Source: an uncultured Tabrizicola sp. (lineage in GTDB: Bacteria > Pseudomonadota > Alphaproteobacteria > Rhodobacterales > Rhodobacteraceae). Taken from it: a stretch of 7,966 nucleotides of DNA. Under the pieces are notes generated by a model. It made no database searches and was not told the origin of the DNA. It worked only from the letters and a program-made list of their open reading frames with translations. Location of the stretch: NCBI GenBank assembly GCA_937858255.1, contig CALLZQ010000527.1:1-7966 (forward strand), read 5' to 3'. The position numbers were made by a program, and so were the translations under genes. Below are positions 1 to 7,500 of this stretch, piece by piece. Numbering within the stretch: position 1 is the first letter of the stretch; each line of letters starts with the position of its first letter.

Positions 1-3
1 GCC

Positions 4-1917
4 ATGACCGACCGCCCTGCCACCCCGACCCTGGGCCGCGTGCGCGTGCCTGCCGACCTCAAAGGTTTGTCAGACCGTGAGTTGCGGGCCGTGGCCGATG
101 AGCTGCGGGCCGAGACGATTTCGGCGGTGTCCGTCACCGGCGGCCATCTGGGCGCGGGCTTGGGCGTGGTCGAACTGACCGTGGCCATTCACGCGGTTTT
201 CGACACCCCGCGAGACAAGCTGATCTGGGATGTCGGGCATCAGTGTTATCCACACAAGATTTTGACCGGGCGGCGCGACCGCATCCGTACCCTGCGGACC
301 GAGGGGGGGCTGTCCGGTTTTACCAAACGCGCGGAATCCGCCTACGACCCCTTTGGCGCGGCGCATAGTTCCACCTCGATCTCTGCGGCACTGGGCTTTG
401 CGGCGGCGCGTGATCTGGGCGGCGATCCGGGCGATGCGATTGCCGTCATTGGCGACGGCTCGATGTCTGCGGGCATGGCGTTTGAGGCGATGAACAACGC
501 CGGCCATCTGAAAAAGCGGCTGTTTGTCATCCTCAACGACAATGAAATGTCGATTGCCCCGCCGGTGGGGGCGCTGTCCTCTTACCTGACCAAGCTCTAT
601 GCCGATGGCCCGTTTGATGAATTGAAGGCCGTGGCCAAGGGCGCGGCAAGCCTGCTGCCCCCGCCCTTCCGCGAAGGCGCGCTGCGCGCCAAGGAAATGC
701 TCAAGGGCATGGCCGTCGGCGGCACGATGTTTGAGCAACTGGGCTTTTCCTATATCGGCCCGGTGGATGGCCATGACCTCGACCAGCTTTTGCATGTCTT
801 GCGGGCGGCCAAGGCCCGGGCAACGGGGCCGATGCTGATCCATGTGATCACCAAAAAGGGCAAGGGCTATGCCCCGGCCGAGGCGGCGCGCGACAAGGGC
901 CATGCGACGGGCAAGTTCGATGTGCTGACCGGCCAGCAGGCCAAGACGATCTCGAACGCCCCCAGCTATACCAAGGTCTTTGCGCAAAGCCTGGTTCAAG
1001 AGGCTGAGGCCGATGAAAAGATCGTGGCGATTACCGCCGCCATGCCTGATGGCACCGGGCTGAACCTTTTCGCCGAGCGGTTCCCCAAGCGCTGTTTCGA
1101 TGTCGGCATTGCCGAACAGCACGCCGTGACCTTTGCCGCCGGGCTGGCAGCGGGCGGGATGAAGCCCTTTTGCGCGCTCTATTCCACCTTCTTGCAGCGC
1201 GGCTATGATCAGGTGGTGCATGACGTGGCGATCCAGCGCCTGCCGGTCCGCTTTCCCATCGACCGGGCCGGGCTGGTCGGGGCCGATGGTGCGACCCATG
1301 CCGGCAGCTTTGATGTCGCCTTCCTCGCCAATCTGCCCGGCATGGTGGTGATGGCCGCCTCCGATGAGGCCGAGTTGAAGCATATGGTCGCCACCGCCGC
1401 TGCCTGGGATCAGGGGCCGATCGCCTTTCGCTTTCCGCGTGGCGATGGGGTGGGGGTCGAGATGCCGGCTCGCGGGCGCCTGCTGGACATTGGCAAGGGC
1501 CGGATTCTGTCCGAGGGGACGCGCGTCGCCCTCCTCTCCTTTGGCACCCGCCTGGCCGAGGTGCAGCGCGCTGCTGAATCCCTTGCCGCCAAGGGGATCA
1601 GCGCCACCGTTGCCGATGCCCGCTTTGCCAAGCCGCTGGACCGTGACCTGATCCTGCAACTGGCCCGCCACCATGAGGCGCTGATCACCATCGAAGAGGG
1701 CGCCATCGGCGGCTTTGGCAGCCATGTGGCGCAACTTCTGGCGGATGAGGCAGTGTTCGACCGGGGCCTGAGGTTCCGCAGCATGGTGCTGCCCGACACC
1801 TTCATCGATCAGGCCAGCCCCGAGGCAATGTACCGGATCGCCGGGATGGATGCCCCGCAGATCGAGGCCAAGGTGCTGGAAGTGCTGGGCATCGCCAGCC
1901 TGACCAAACGCGCCTGA
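4..1917 (+). CDS. dxs: 1-deoxy-D-xylulose-5-phosphate synthase (Dxs)
   Basis: Cytosolic thiamine-diphosphate (ThDP) enzyme that condenses pyruvate with glyceraldehyde 3-phosphate, releasing CO2, to give 1-deoxy-D-xylulose 5-phosphate. This is the first step of the MEP isoprenoid pathway and also feeds thiamine and pyridoxal synthesis. At 637 residues it has the family's normal full length. The N-terminal domain shows [10 protein letters not shown] (45-54), [18 protein letters not shown] (76-93), AAHSSTSIS (119-127) and the ThDP/Mg motif GDGSMSAG (150-157) continuing to NDNEMSI (178-184). The transketolase-like middle domain carries GIAEQHAVT with the catalytic Glu371. Arg399, Asp428, His432 and Arg479 match, with an offset of one, the E. 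coli residues R398, D427, H431 and R478 as I recall them. The C-terminal transketolase domain runs from about 500. The start fits the family N-terminus (short tail, then [13 protein letters not shown]). Only three bases precede it, so its ribosome site and any upstream partner are outside the window. In related bacteria ispA often lies just upstream, which cannot be checked here. No key residue is missing. Confidence 0.98.
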   Translation: MTDRPATPTLGRVRVPADLKGLSDRELRAVADELRAETISAVSVTGGHLGAGLGVVELTVAIHAVFDTPRDKLIWDVGHQCYPHKILTGRRDRIRTLRTEGGLSGFTKRAESAYDPFGAAHSSTSISAALGFAAARDLGGDPGDAIAVIGDGSMSAGMAFEAMNNAGHLKKRLFVILNDNEMSIAPPVGALSSYLTKLYADGPFDELKAVAKGAASLLPPPFREGALRAKEMLKGMAVGGTMFEQLGFSYIGPVDGHDLDQLLHVLRAAKARATGPMLIHVITKKGKGYAPAEAARDKGHATGKFDVLTGQQAKTISNAPSYTKVFAQSLVQEAEADEKIVAITAAMPDGTGLNLFAERFPKRCFDVGIAEQHAVTFAAGLAAGGMKPFCALYSTFLQRGYDQVVHDVAIQRLPVRFPIDRAGLVGADGATHAGSFDVAFLANLPGMVVMAASDEAELKHMVATAAAWDQGPIAFRFPRGDGVGVEMPARGRLLDIGKGRILSEGTRVALLSFGTRLAEVQRAAESLAAKGISATVADARFAKPLDRDLILQLARHHEALITIEEGAIGGFGSHVAQLLADEAVFDRGLRFRSMVLPDTFIDQASPEAMYRIAGMDAPQIEAKVLEVLGIASLTKRA

Positions 1918-1949
1918 CCCCGCGCGGGCCTCTGGACATTTTCGCCCCG

Positions 1950-1966
1950 CCCCGCGACAAGCGGGG
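1950..1966 (+). other. Small GC hairpin just upstream of the AbrB-family gene
   Basis: A perfect 6-bp stem (CCCCGC at 1950-1955, GCGGGG at 1961-1966) closes a GACAA loop in the 63-base gap between dxs and the membrane-protein gene. No T-run follows. Instead the 3' arm runs straight into the purine-rich ribosome-binding sequence GGGAAGGAAG, whose AGGA core (1970-1973) sits seven bases before the ATG at 1981. An intrinsic terminator is therefore unlikely. The hairpin could stabilise mRNA ends or affect access to the ribosome site, but that is inference, and GC-rich DNA forms such stems by chance. Confidence 0.3.
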
Positions 1967-1980
1967 GGAAGGAAGTTGTC

Positions 1981-3015
1981 ATGGACCTTTCCCCCCTCCC
2001 CCGGATGATCCTTGCGCTGATGATCGGCGCAGCGGGTGGCCTGTTGTTCTTTGCGCTGCACCTGCCGCTGCCCTGGATGCTGGGCGCGCTGTTTGCCAGC
2101 ATGGCGGCCTCTATCGCGGGCCTGCCGATCCAGCCGCCGAACCGCATTCGCCCCGCCACCGTTGCCGTCATCGGCGTGATGCTGGGCGCGCGGTTTACCC
2201 CCGAATTGATCGCGCTGGCCGGGGATTGGGCGATCTCACTGGCATTGCTGACCGTCTATATGCTCTGCGTCTCTGCCGTGACGGTGCCCTATTACCGCTT
2301 TGCCGCAAGGACCGACTGGCAAACCGCCTATCTGGCCGGGATGCCGGCGGGGCTGACCGAGATGGGGGAACTGGGCGAGGAAAAGGGCGCCGATGTGCGG
2401 GCCATCATCCTCGCCCATACGCTGCGGATCGTGATCACCGTGGCGGTGGTCGCCATCTGGTTCCGGCTGATCGAAGGGCGGACCGTGGGGGCGATGCCGA
2501 ACCTCGGCGGGGCGCCGCTGACACTGAAAGATGCCGCGCTGCAGCTGGCCTGCGCGATTCTGGGCACCTGGGCGGGCAAGCGCCTGCATTTCCCGGCGCC
2601 GGCCTTTATGGGGCCGCTTGCCGCCTCGGCCTTGATCCACGCGACCGGTCTGACGGCGAGTGCGCCGCCTGCCCTGCTGGTCGTCGCTGCGCAGATCATC
2701 CTTGGCACGCTGCTGGGCTGCCGCTTCATCGGGGTGCGCCCCTCGGCATTGACCCGGGCGGCGTGGCTGTCACTCTGGGCGACGCTGGCGACGCTGATCA
2801 TCGCCCTTGGCTTTTCGGTGCTGATCCATCGCGTCATTGGCGTCTCGACCGATCAGGTGATCCTTGCCCTCGCGCCCGGGGGTCTGACCGAGATGGGCCT
2901 GATCGCCCTTGCCATCAATGCCGATGTGGCCTTTGTGGCGCTGCACCATGTGGTTCGGATCCTGATCGTGATCCTCTTGGCAAAGCCGGTCTTTGCCCTG
3001 CTGCCGAAACCCTGA
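1981..3015 (+). CDS. Duplicated AbrB-family polytopic membrane protein (PF05145-type, putative transporter)
   Basis: A 344-residue integral inner-membrane protein of the family annotated as 'AbrB family transcriptional regulator', 'membrane AbrB duplication' or 'putative ammonia monooxygenase'. These names are misleading: nothing here resembles the SpoVT/AbrB DNA-binding fold or a monooxygenase, and no substrate is established to my knowledge. Hydrophobic helices fill most of the chain (about 8-48, 59-80, 83-105, 140-163, 185-198, 206-222, 230-248, 262-284, 293-312, 317-343). The protein is an internal duplication. LPWMLGAL (30-37) pairs with APAFMGPL (206-213), VIGVMLGARF (63-72) with QIILGTLLGCRF (238-249), and AGLTEMGE (123-130) with GGLTEMGL (300-307), each GLTEMG being followed by a helix with a conserved H..RI. 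The start at 1981 has a good AGGA ribosome site. It follows dxs on the same strand and may be co-transcribed, although a functional link to isoprenoids is not shown. Its stop abuts that of the convergent gene. Confidence 0.88.
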   Translation: MDLSPLPRMILALMIGAAGGLLFFALHLPLPWMLGALFASMAASIAGLPIQPPNRIRPATVAVIGVMLGARFTPELIALAGDWAISLALLTVYMLCVSAVTVPYYRFAARTDWQTAYLAGMPAGLTEMGELGEEKGADVRAIILAHTLRIVITVAVVAIWFRLIEGRTVGAMPNLGGAPLTLKDAALQLACAILGTWAGKRLHFPAPAFMGPLAASALIHATGLTASAPPALLVVAAQIILGTLLGCRFIGVRPSALTRAAWLSLWATLATLIIALGFSVLIHRVIGVSTDQVILALAPGGLTEMGLIALAINADVAFVALHHVVRILIVILLAKPVFALLPKP

Positions 3016-3681
3016 TCAGAAATCCAGATCGGCGTAATGCGCCGGCGGCGGAAAGCCCGGCACCTGATCAGCCAAAAGCGTGCGGAAACTGGGCCGCGAT
3101 TTGATCTTGGCATACCAATCCTTAACCACCGCGTGCCGGTTCCAATCCACATCGCTGATGTAGTCGAGGCAGGAAAGATGTGCTGCCGCCGTGAAATCGG
3201 CCAAGGTCATCTGATCGCCCGCCAGCCAGCGGCGCTGATCGAGAATCCAGGCCATGTAATCCAGATGGAACTTGATACTGGCCGCCCCGGATTTCACATT
3301 CTTTGAATCGGGGTAGCCCAGCTTCATGACCTTTTTGTTTACCCGCTCATAAAGCAGTTTCGAGGTCACCTCGTCATGGAACTTGTCGTCAAACCACGAA
3401 CAGATCCGGCGCACCTCATAGCGGAAATCGGCATCGCGCGGCATCAGCGCGGGGTTCGGAAAGGTCTCTTCCAGAAACTCGCAGAGCGCCTGACCTTCGC
3501 TCATCGTGCGGTTGTCGAGCTTGAGGATGGGCACCTTGCCCGCCGGGTTGCGGCGCAGGAAATCGGGGCTCGGTTCCCAATAGCGTTCTTCCACCAGTTG
3601 CACTTCCAGCTTCTTTTCCGCCAGCGTCAGACGCACCTTGCGGCAGAACGGCGACAGGGGAAAATGATAGAGGCGGATCAT
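3016..3681 (-). CDS. fzlA: GST-fold protein, probable FtsZ-binding division regulator FzlA
   Basis: A 221-residue cytosolic protein of the glutathione S-transferase superfamily. The thioredoxin-like N-terminal domain has LYHFPLSPFCRKVRL (4-18), the cis-Pro loop GKVPIL (48-53) and SEGQALCEFLEE (61-72), the position that holds the glutathione gamma-glutamyl group in true GSTs. The helical C-terminal domain carries the N-capping-box segment GDQMTLADFTAAA (155-167). I favour FzlA over a generic GST because of the LVEERYWE segment (29-36), the HYADLDF C-terminus (215-221) and the adjacent peptidoglycan glycosyltransferase gene. In Caulobacter, FzlA binds FtsZ, curves its filaments and sets constriction rate, and its extreme C-terminus matters for function; this is from memory of the literature. 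A beta-class or stress GST remains the alternative, and no alignment was possible. The ATG at 3681 gives the exact fold start, with a weak AAAGAG ribosome site. It lies 53 bases downstream of mtgA on the same strand, so they are probably one transcript. Confidence 0.75.
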   Translation of the reverse strand: MIRLYHFPLSPFCRKVRLTLAEKKLEVQLVEERYWEPSPDFLRRNPAGKVPILKLDNRTMSEGQALCEFLEETFPNPALMPRDADFRYEVRRICSWFDDKFHDEVTSKLLYERVNKKVMKLGYPDSKNVKSGAASIKFHLDYMAWILDQRRWLAGDQMTLADFTAAAHLSCLDYISDVDWNRHAVVKDWYAKIKSRPSFRTLLADQVPGFPPPAHYADLDF

Positions 3682-3734
3682 GCGGCAAGCTCTTTTCTGG
3701 GCGTTTCCCTGATACCTGCCCCCGCGCGCGGGAT

Positions 3735-4478
3735 CTAGCCCTCAAAGCGGGCGGCGCGGCCATCGGCGGCAATGGTCTCGGCGCCAGAAATGATGGCCCG
3801 GGTGCGCGAACGCACGAAATCCGTGGGCTTTGAGGCACTGCGCCTCTTGGGGTCAGGCAGTACTGCCGCCAATCGGGCCGCCTGAAGCGCCGTCAGATCG
3901 CGCGCCTCGACGCCAAAGTAATGCCGTGCTGCTGCCTGCACGCCAAACACGCCTTCATCGAATTCGGCGACATTCAGATAAACTTCAAGAATTCGCTGTT
4001 TCGACCACAAGAGTTCAACCGCCGGGGTCAGCACCGCCTCCATCGCCTTGCGCAGCCATGACCGGCCCTGCCAGAGAAAGACGTTCTTGGTCACCTGCTG
4101 CGACAGGGTCGAGGCACCGCGCGTGCCGCCCTCGGCCACCGCCTGACGGATCGCAGCCATGTCAAAGCCCCAGTGCAGGCAGAAATTCGCATCCTCTGCC
4201 GCCACGGCTGAACGGGCCATCACGGGTGCGATCTGATCCCAATCGGCCCATTCCCGCTGCAACCCGCCCAGACGAATGGATTCCTGCAACTGATAGATAT
4301 TGACCGGCGGGTTGAAGAAGGAAAACAGCACCACCAACAGCGCATAAAAGCCAAAAATCCCGACAACACCCCGCCATGCCCACCGCAGCAGGCGGCGGCG
4401 CAGAGGCTTGCGCTCTGGCTCTACCAGCACCGGTTCGGCGGGCTTTTTGCGGCTCTTGGATGTTGCCTGTTTGACCAT
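3735..4478 (-). CDS. mtgA: Monofunctional biosynthetic peptidoglycan glycosyltransferase (MtgA)
   Basis: Membrane-anchored GT51 enzyme that polymerises lipid II into glycan strands on the periplasmic face, with no transpeptidase domain. At 247 residues it is close to E. coli MtgA. A basic cytoplasmic tail (1-34) precedes one transmembrane helix (about 36-55), after which the whole chain is the GT51 domain. Its signatures are intact: EDANFCLHWGFD (95-106) with the catalytic Glu95, GASTLSQQVTKN (121-132), RSWLRKAMEA (139-148), RILEVYLNVAEFDEGVFGV (162-180) and LPDPKRRS (207-214). The ATG at 4478 supplies the basic tail and anchor. An AGAGGG stretch lies unusually close (two bases) in front of it. 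A GTG at residue 17 is possible but has no visible ribosome site. The gene follows the gltB terminator, so it likely has its own promoter, and it precedes the fzlA-like gene, which fits a wall/division role. Confidence 0.96.
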   Translation of the reverse strand: MVKQATSKSRKKPAEPVLVEPERKPLRRRLLRWAWRGVVGIFGFYALLVVLFSFFNPPVNIYQLQESIRLGGLQREWADWDQIAPVMARSAVAAEDANFCLHWGFDMAAIRQAVAEGGTRGASTLSQQVTKNVFLWQGRSWLRKAMEAVLTPAVELLWSKQRILEVYLNVAEFDEGVFGVQAAARHYFGVEARDLTALQAARLAAVLPDPKRRSASKPTDFVRSRTRAIISGAETIAADGRAARFEG

Positions 4479-4483
4479 GCCCT

Positions 4484-4512
4484 CTTAGGCCAGAGCCCGG
4501 GCAGCGGGTCAA
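4484..4512 (-). promoter_or_regulatory. Candidate sigma-70-type promoter for mtgA
   Basis: On the minus strand, TTGACC (4507-4512, five of six matches to the -35 consensus) is followed after exactly 17 bases by CCTAAG (4484-4489, only three of six matches to -10). It lies between the gltB terminator and the mtgA start, where a promoter would be expected if mtgA is not read from gltB. Usual spacing would start transcription almost on the mtgA ATG, giving a leaderless or nearly leaderless message. The weak -10 makes this tentative, and the real promoter could lie elsewhere, including within the end of gltB. Confidence 0.25.
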
Positions 4513-4526
4513 GTCGCAGCGCAAGC

Positions 4527-4550
4527 AAAAGGCCCCCTCGCGGGGGCCTT
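4527..4550 (-). terminator. Rho-independent terminator of gltB
   Basis: Reading the minus strand just after the gltB stop, AAGGCCCCC and GGGGGCCTT form a perfect 9-bp GC-rich stem around a four-base GCGA loop (plus-strand arms 4529-4537 and 4542-4550). The run then continues as TTTT (including the stem's last bases) and GCTTGC. The hairpin begins six bases after the TAA at 4557-4559, the classic place for an intrinsic terminator. The T-run is short, as is common in GC-rich genomes. The opposite strand also has the stem but only an AA-to-TT closing and no T-run beyond, so direction is assigned to gltB. Confidence 0.85.
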
Positions 4551-4556
4551 CGGCAG

Positions 4557-7500
4557 TTACTCGGCGGGAACCTTCTCCGGCTCGACCGAGAGGGGATGCG
4601 CCAGATGCGGCAGCATCTCTTTGGGGCAGACTTGCAGGAAATTCACCCGCTCTGCCTCCCAATTGGCGAGGATCGCGGCGGCCTTGCGGCTGCCCGTCTC
4701 ACGCGCATGTGCCTCAATCAGACTTTTCAACTGGGCCTCCCAATGCGGATGGCTGACGGCACAGGTCACAAGGCTTTCGAGGTTCATGTAATCCTCGGCC
4801 ACCCCGTTCGGGTCGTAGAGATAGGCCATCCCCCCGGTCAGGCCAGCGCCAAAGTTCGCGCCGATCCGGCCAAGGATCACTGCCACACCGCCGGTCATGT
4901 ATTCGTAGCCGTTCGAGCCGCAGCCCTCGACCACCACCTTGGCGCCCGAGTTGCGCACGGCAAACCGCTCACCCGCCCGGCCATAGGCATAGAGATAGCC
5001 ATCGGTTGCCCCATAAAGCACCGTGTTGCCGATGATCGTATTCTCGGACGGCTCCAGCGGCGAAGACAGCGGCGGACGCACCACGATGGTGCCCCCAGAC
5101 AAGCCCTTGCCCACATAGTCGTTGGCATCGCCCTGCACTTCCAGTTTCAGCCCCTTGACCGCAAAGGCGCCCAGCGACTGACCGCAAGAGCCCGCCAGTT
5201 TCACCGTCAGATGGTCGGGTTGCAGGTTGTTGCGCATCCCGAACTTCTTGACGATATGGCTGGCCGCCCGGGTGCCGATGGTGCGGTGGGTGTTCCGCAC
5301 GGCATAGGAAAGCTGCATCTTCTCGCCGTCTTCAAAGAAGCGATGGCCATCCTTGATGATCTCGGCATCCAGCGTATCGGGCACCGCATTGCGCGGCTTG
5401 GACCGGTCGTAGGTGATCTTCGACGCCCCATCCACCGTGATCAGCAGCGGGTTGAGGTCGAGGTCATCCAGATGCGCGGCGCCACGGCTGACCTGCGTCA
5501 GCAGATCCGCACGACCGATGATTTCGTCCATCGAGCGGGCGCCAATGCTGGCCAACAACTCACGCACTTCCTGCGCGTAGAAGGTGATCAGGTTCACCAC
5601 CTTGTCCGCCGTGCCGGTGAATTTGGCGCGCAGCTTGGGGTCTTGGGTGCAGACGCCCACCGGGCAGGTGTTCGACTGGCACTGACGCACCATGATGCAG
5701 CCCATGGCGATCAGCGCAGCCGTGCCGATACCATATTCCTCGGCCCCCATCATCGCCGCCATTACCACATCCCGGCCCGTCCGCAAACCGCCATCGGTGC
5801 GCAGCGTGACGCGGTCGCGCAGGTTGTTCATCGCCAGAACCTGATGCGCCTCGGTCAGACCCATTTCCCACGGCAGGCCGGCATATTTGATGCTGGTTGC
5901 CGGGCTGGCCCCGGTGCCGCCGTTGTGGCCCGAGATCAGGATGATGTCTGCCTTGGCCTTGGCCACGCCCGCCGCAATCGTGCCCACGCCCGACGAGGAC
6001 ACCAGCTTGACCGTCACCTTGCAGCGCGGGTTGATCTGCTTGAGGTCATAGATCAACTGCGCAAGGTCTTCGATCGAGTAGATATCGTGGTGCGGCGGCG
6101 GGCTGATCAGCGTCACGCCCTTGGTGGAATGGCGCAGCCGGGCGATCAGGTCCGTGACCTTCATGCCGGGAAGCTGGCCACCTTGACCGGGCTTGGCACC
6201 CTGGGCGACCTTGATCTCCAGCTCTTCGCAATGGTTCAGGTATTCGGCGGTTACGCCGAAGCGGCCCGACGCCACCTGCTTGATCTTGGCGCTGGGGTTG
6301 TCGCCATTCGGCTCGGGGTGGAAATGCGCCGGATCTTCGCCGCCCTCACCACTGTCGGACTTGGCGCCGATGCGGTTCATCGCAACGTTCAAGAGCTTGT
6401 GCGCCTCGGGCGAGAGTGCCCCCAGCGACATGCCCGGCGTCACAAACCGCTTGCGGATCGAGGTGATCGATTCGACCTCTTCGATCGGCACGGGCTTGCC
6501 CAGCGGCTTGATGTCCAGCAGGTCGCGGATATGGATCGGCGGGTTCGCCCGCATCGCGGCCGAATACTGCTTCCAGATGTCGTAGCTGGCGCGGTCACAG
6601 GCCGATTGCAGCATGTGCATCGTCTGCGCTTCCCAAGCGTGCTTTTCGCCCGAACGCCGCGCCTTGTAAAAGCCGCCAATCGGCAGCACATCGGCGCCGC
6701 CCAGCCAGCCCTTGGCGTGAACCTCTTCCAGCTTTTGCTCGATCCCGTGCAGACCGATACCCGAGATCCGGCTGTGCATGCCCGGGAAATACTCGTTCAC
6801 CATGGCGCGGGACAGACCCACGGCCTCAAAGTTCAGGCCGCCACGATAGGACGAGATGACCGAGATCCCCATCTTGGACATGATTTTCAGCAGACCTGCG
6901 TCGATGGCATCGCGGTAGCGCCGCATCGCATCGGTCAGGTTGCCGTCGATCAGGCCGCGGTTGATGCGGTCAGCAATCGAATCCTGCGCCAGATAGGCGT
7001 TCACCGTGGTCGCGCCGCAGCCGATCAGTACCGCGAAGTAATGCGGGTCAATGCATTCCGCCGCCCGAACGTTGACCGAGCAGAAGGTCCGCAGACCCTT
7101 GCGCGTCAGCCAGCTATGCACCGCGCTGGTGGCCAGAATCATCGGCATACCAACCTTGTCCGGCCCCTGGAATTCATCGGTCAGAACCAGATGGCCCGCA
7201 CCCGAGCGCACGGCATCCTCGGCCTCGGCGCGGATCCGCTCCAGCCCCACGCGCAGGTCATCAAGGCTTTTGCCGACCGGGAAGGAACAGTCGATAAAGG
7301 CCACCTGTTCACCGAACTGTTTGACCATCACGTCAAATTCGGCATTGGCGATGAACGGGCTCTCCAGCACCAGAATCTCGGTCTGGCTGGAGTTTTCATC
7401 CAGCACGTTCTTAAGATTGCCGAACCGGGTCTTCAGGCTCATCACCCGGCTTTCACGCAGCGAGTCGATGGGCGGGTTGGTGACCTGGCTGAAGTTCTGC

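Noticed and set aside
70..2061. A 663-codon open frame on the minus strand, opposite almost all of dxs and running into the next gene
   Set aside because: It lies antisense to an intact dxs with every catalytic residue. Its translation is a low-complexity mix rich in Gly, His, Arg and Gln with no recognisable domain. High-GC genes with G/C third positions commonly leave such open shadow frames.
2226..3104. A 292-codon plus-strand frame overlapping the membrane-protein gene in another frame
   Set aside because: Its product is rich in Arg, Asp, Gly and Cys with no known fold, while the overlapping frame encodes a clear duplicated membrane protein. It is a frameshifted shadow.
3721..3732. Perfect palindrome CCCGCGCGCGGG just after the mtgA stop, considered as a terminator
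   Set aside because: It can form at best a four- or five-bp stem and has no T-run on either strand. It could equally be a chance CG run. mtgA and the fzlA-like gene are better read as one transcript.
6160..6196. KPGQGGQLPG in the GltB barrel, where many GltB sequences, as I recall, have KPGEGGQLPG
   Set aside because: A single Glu-to-Gln difference judged from memory. Without an alignment I cannot say whether it is unusual for this lineage, and every other FMN and 3Fe-4S signature is intact.
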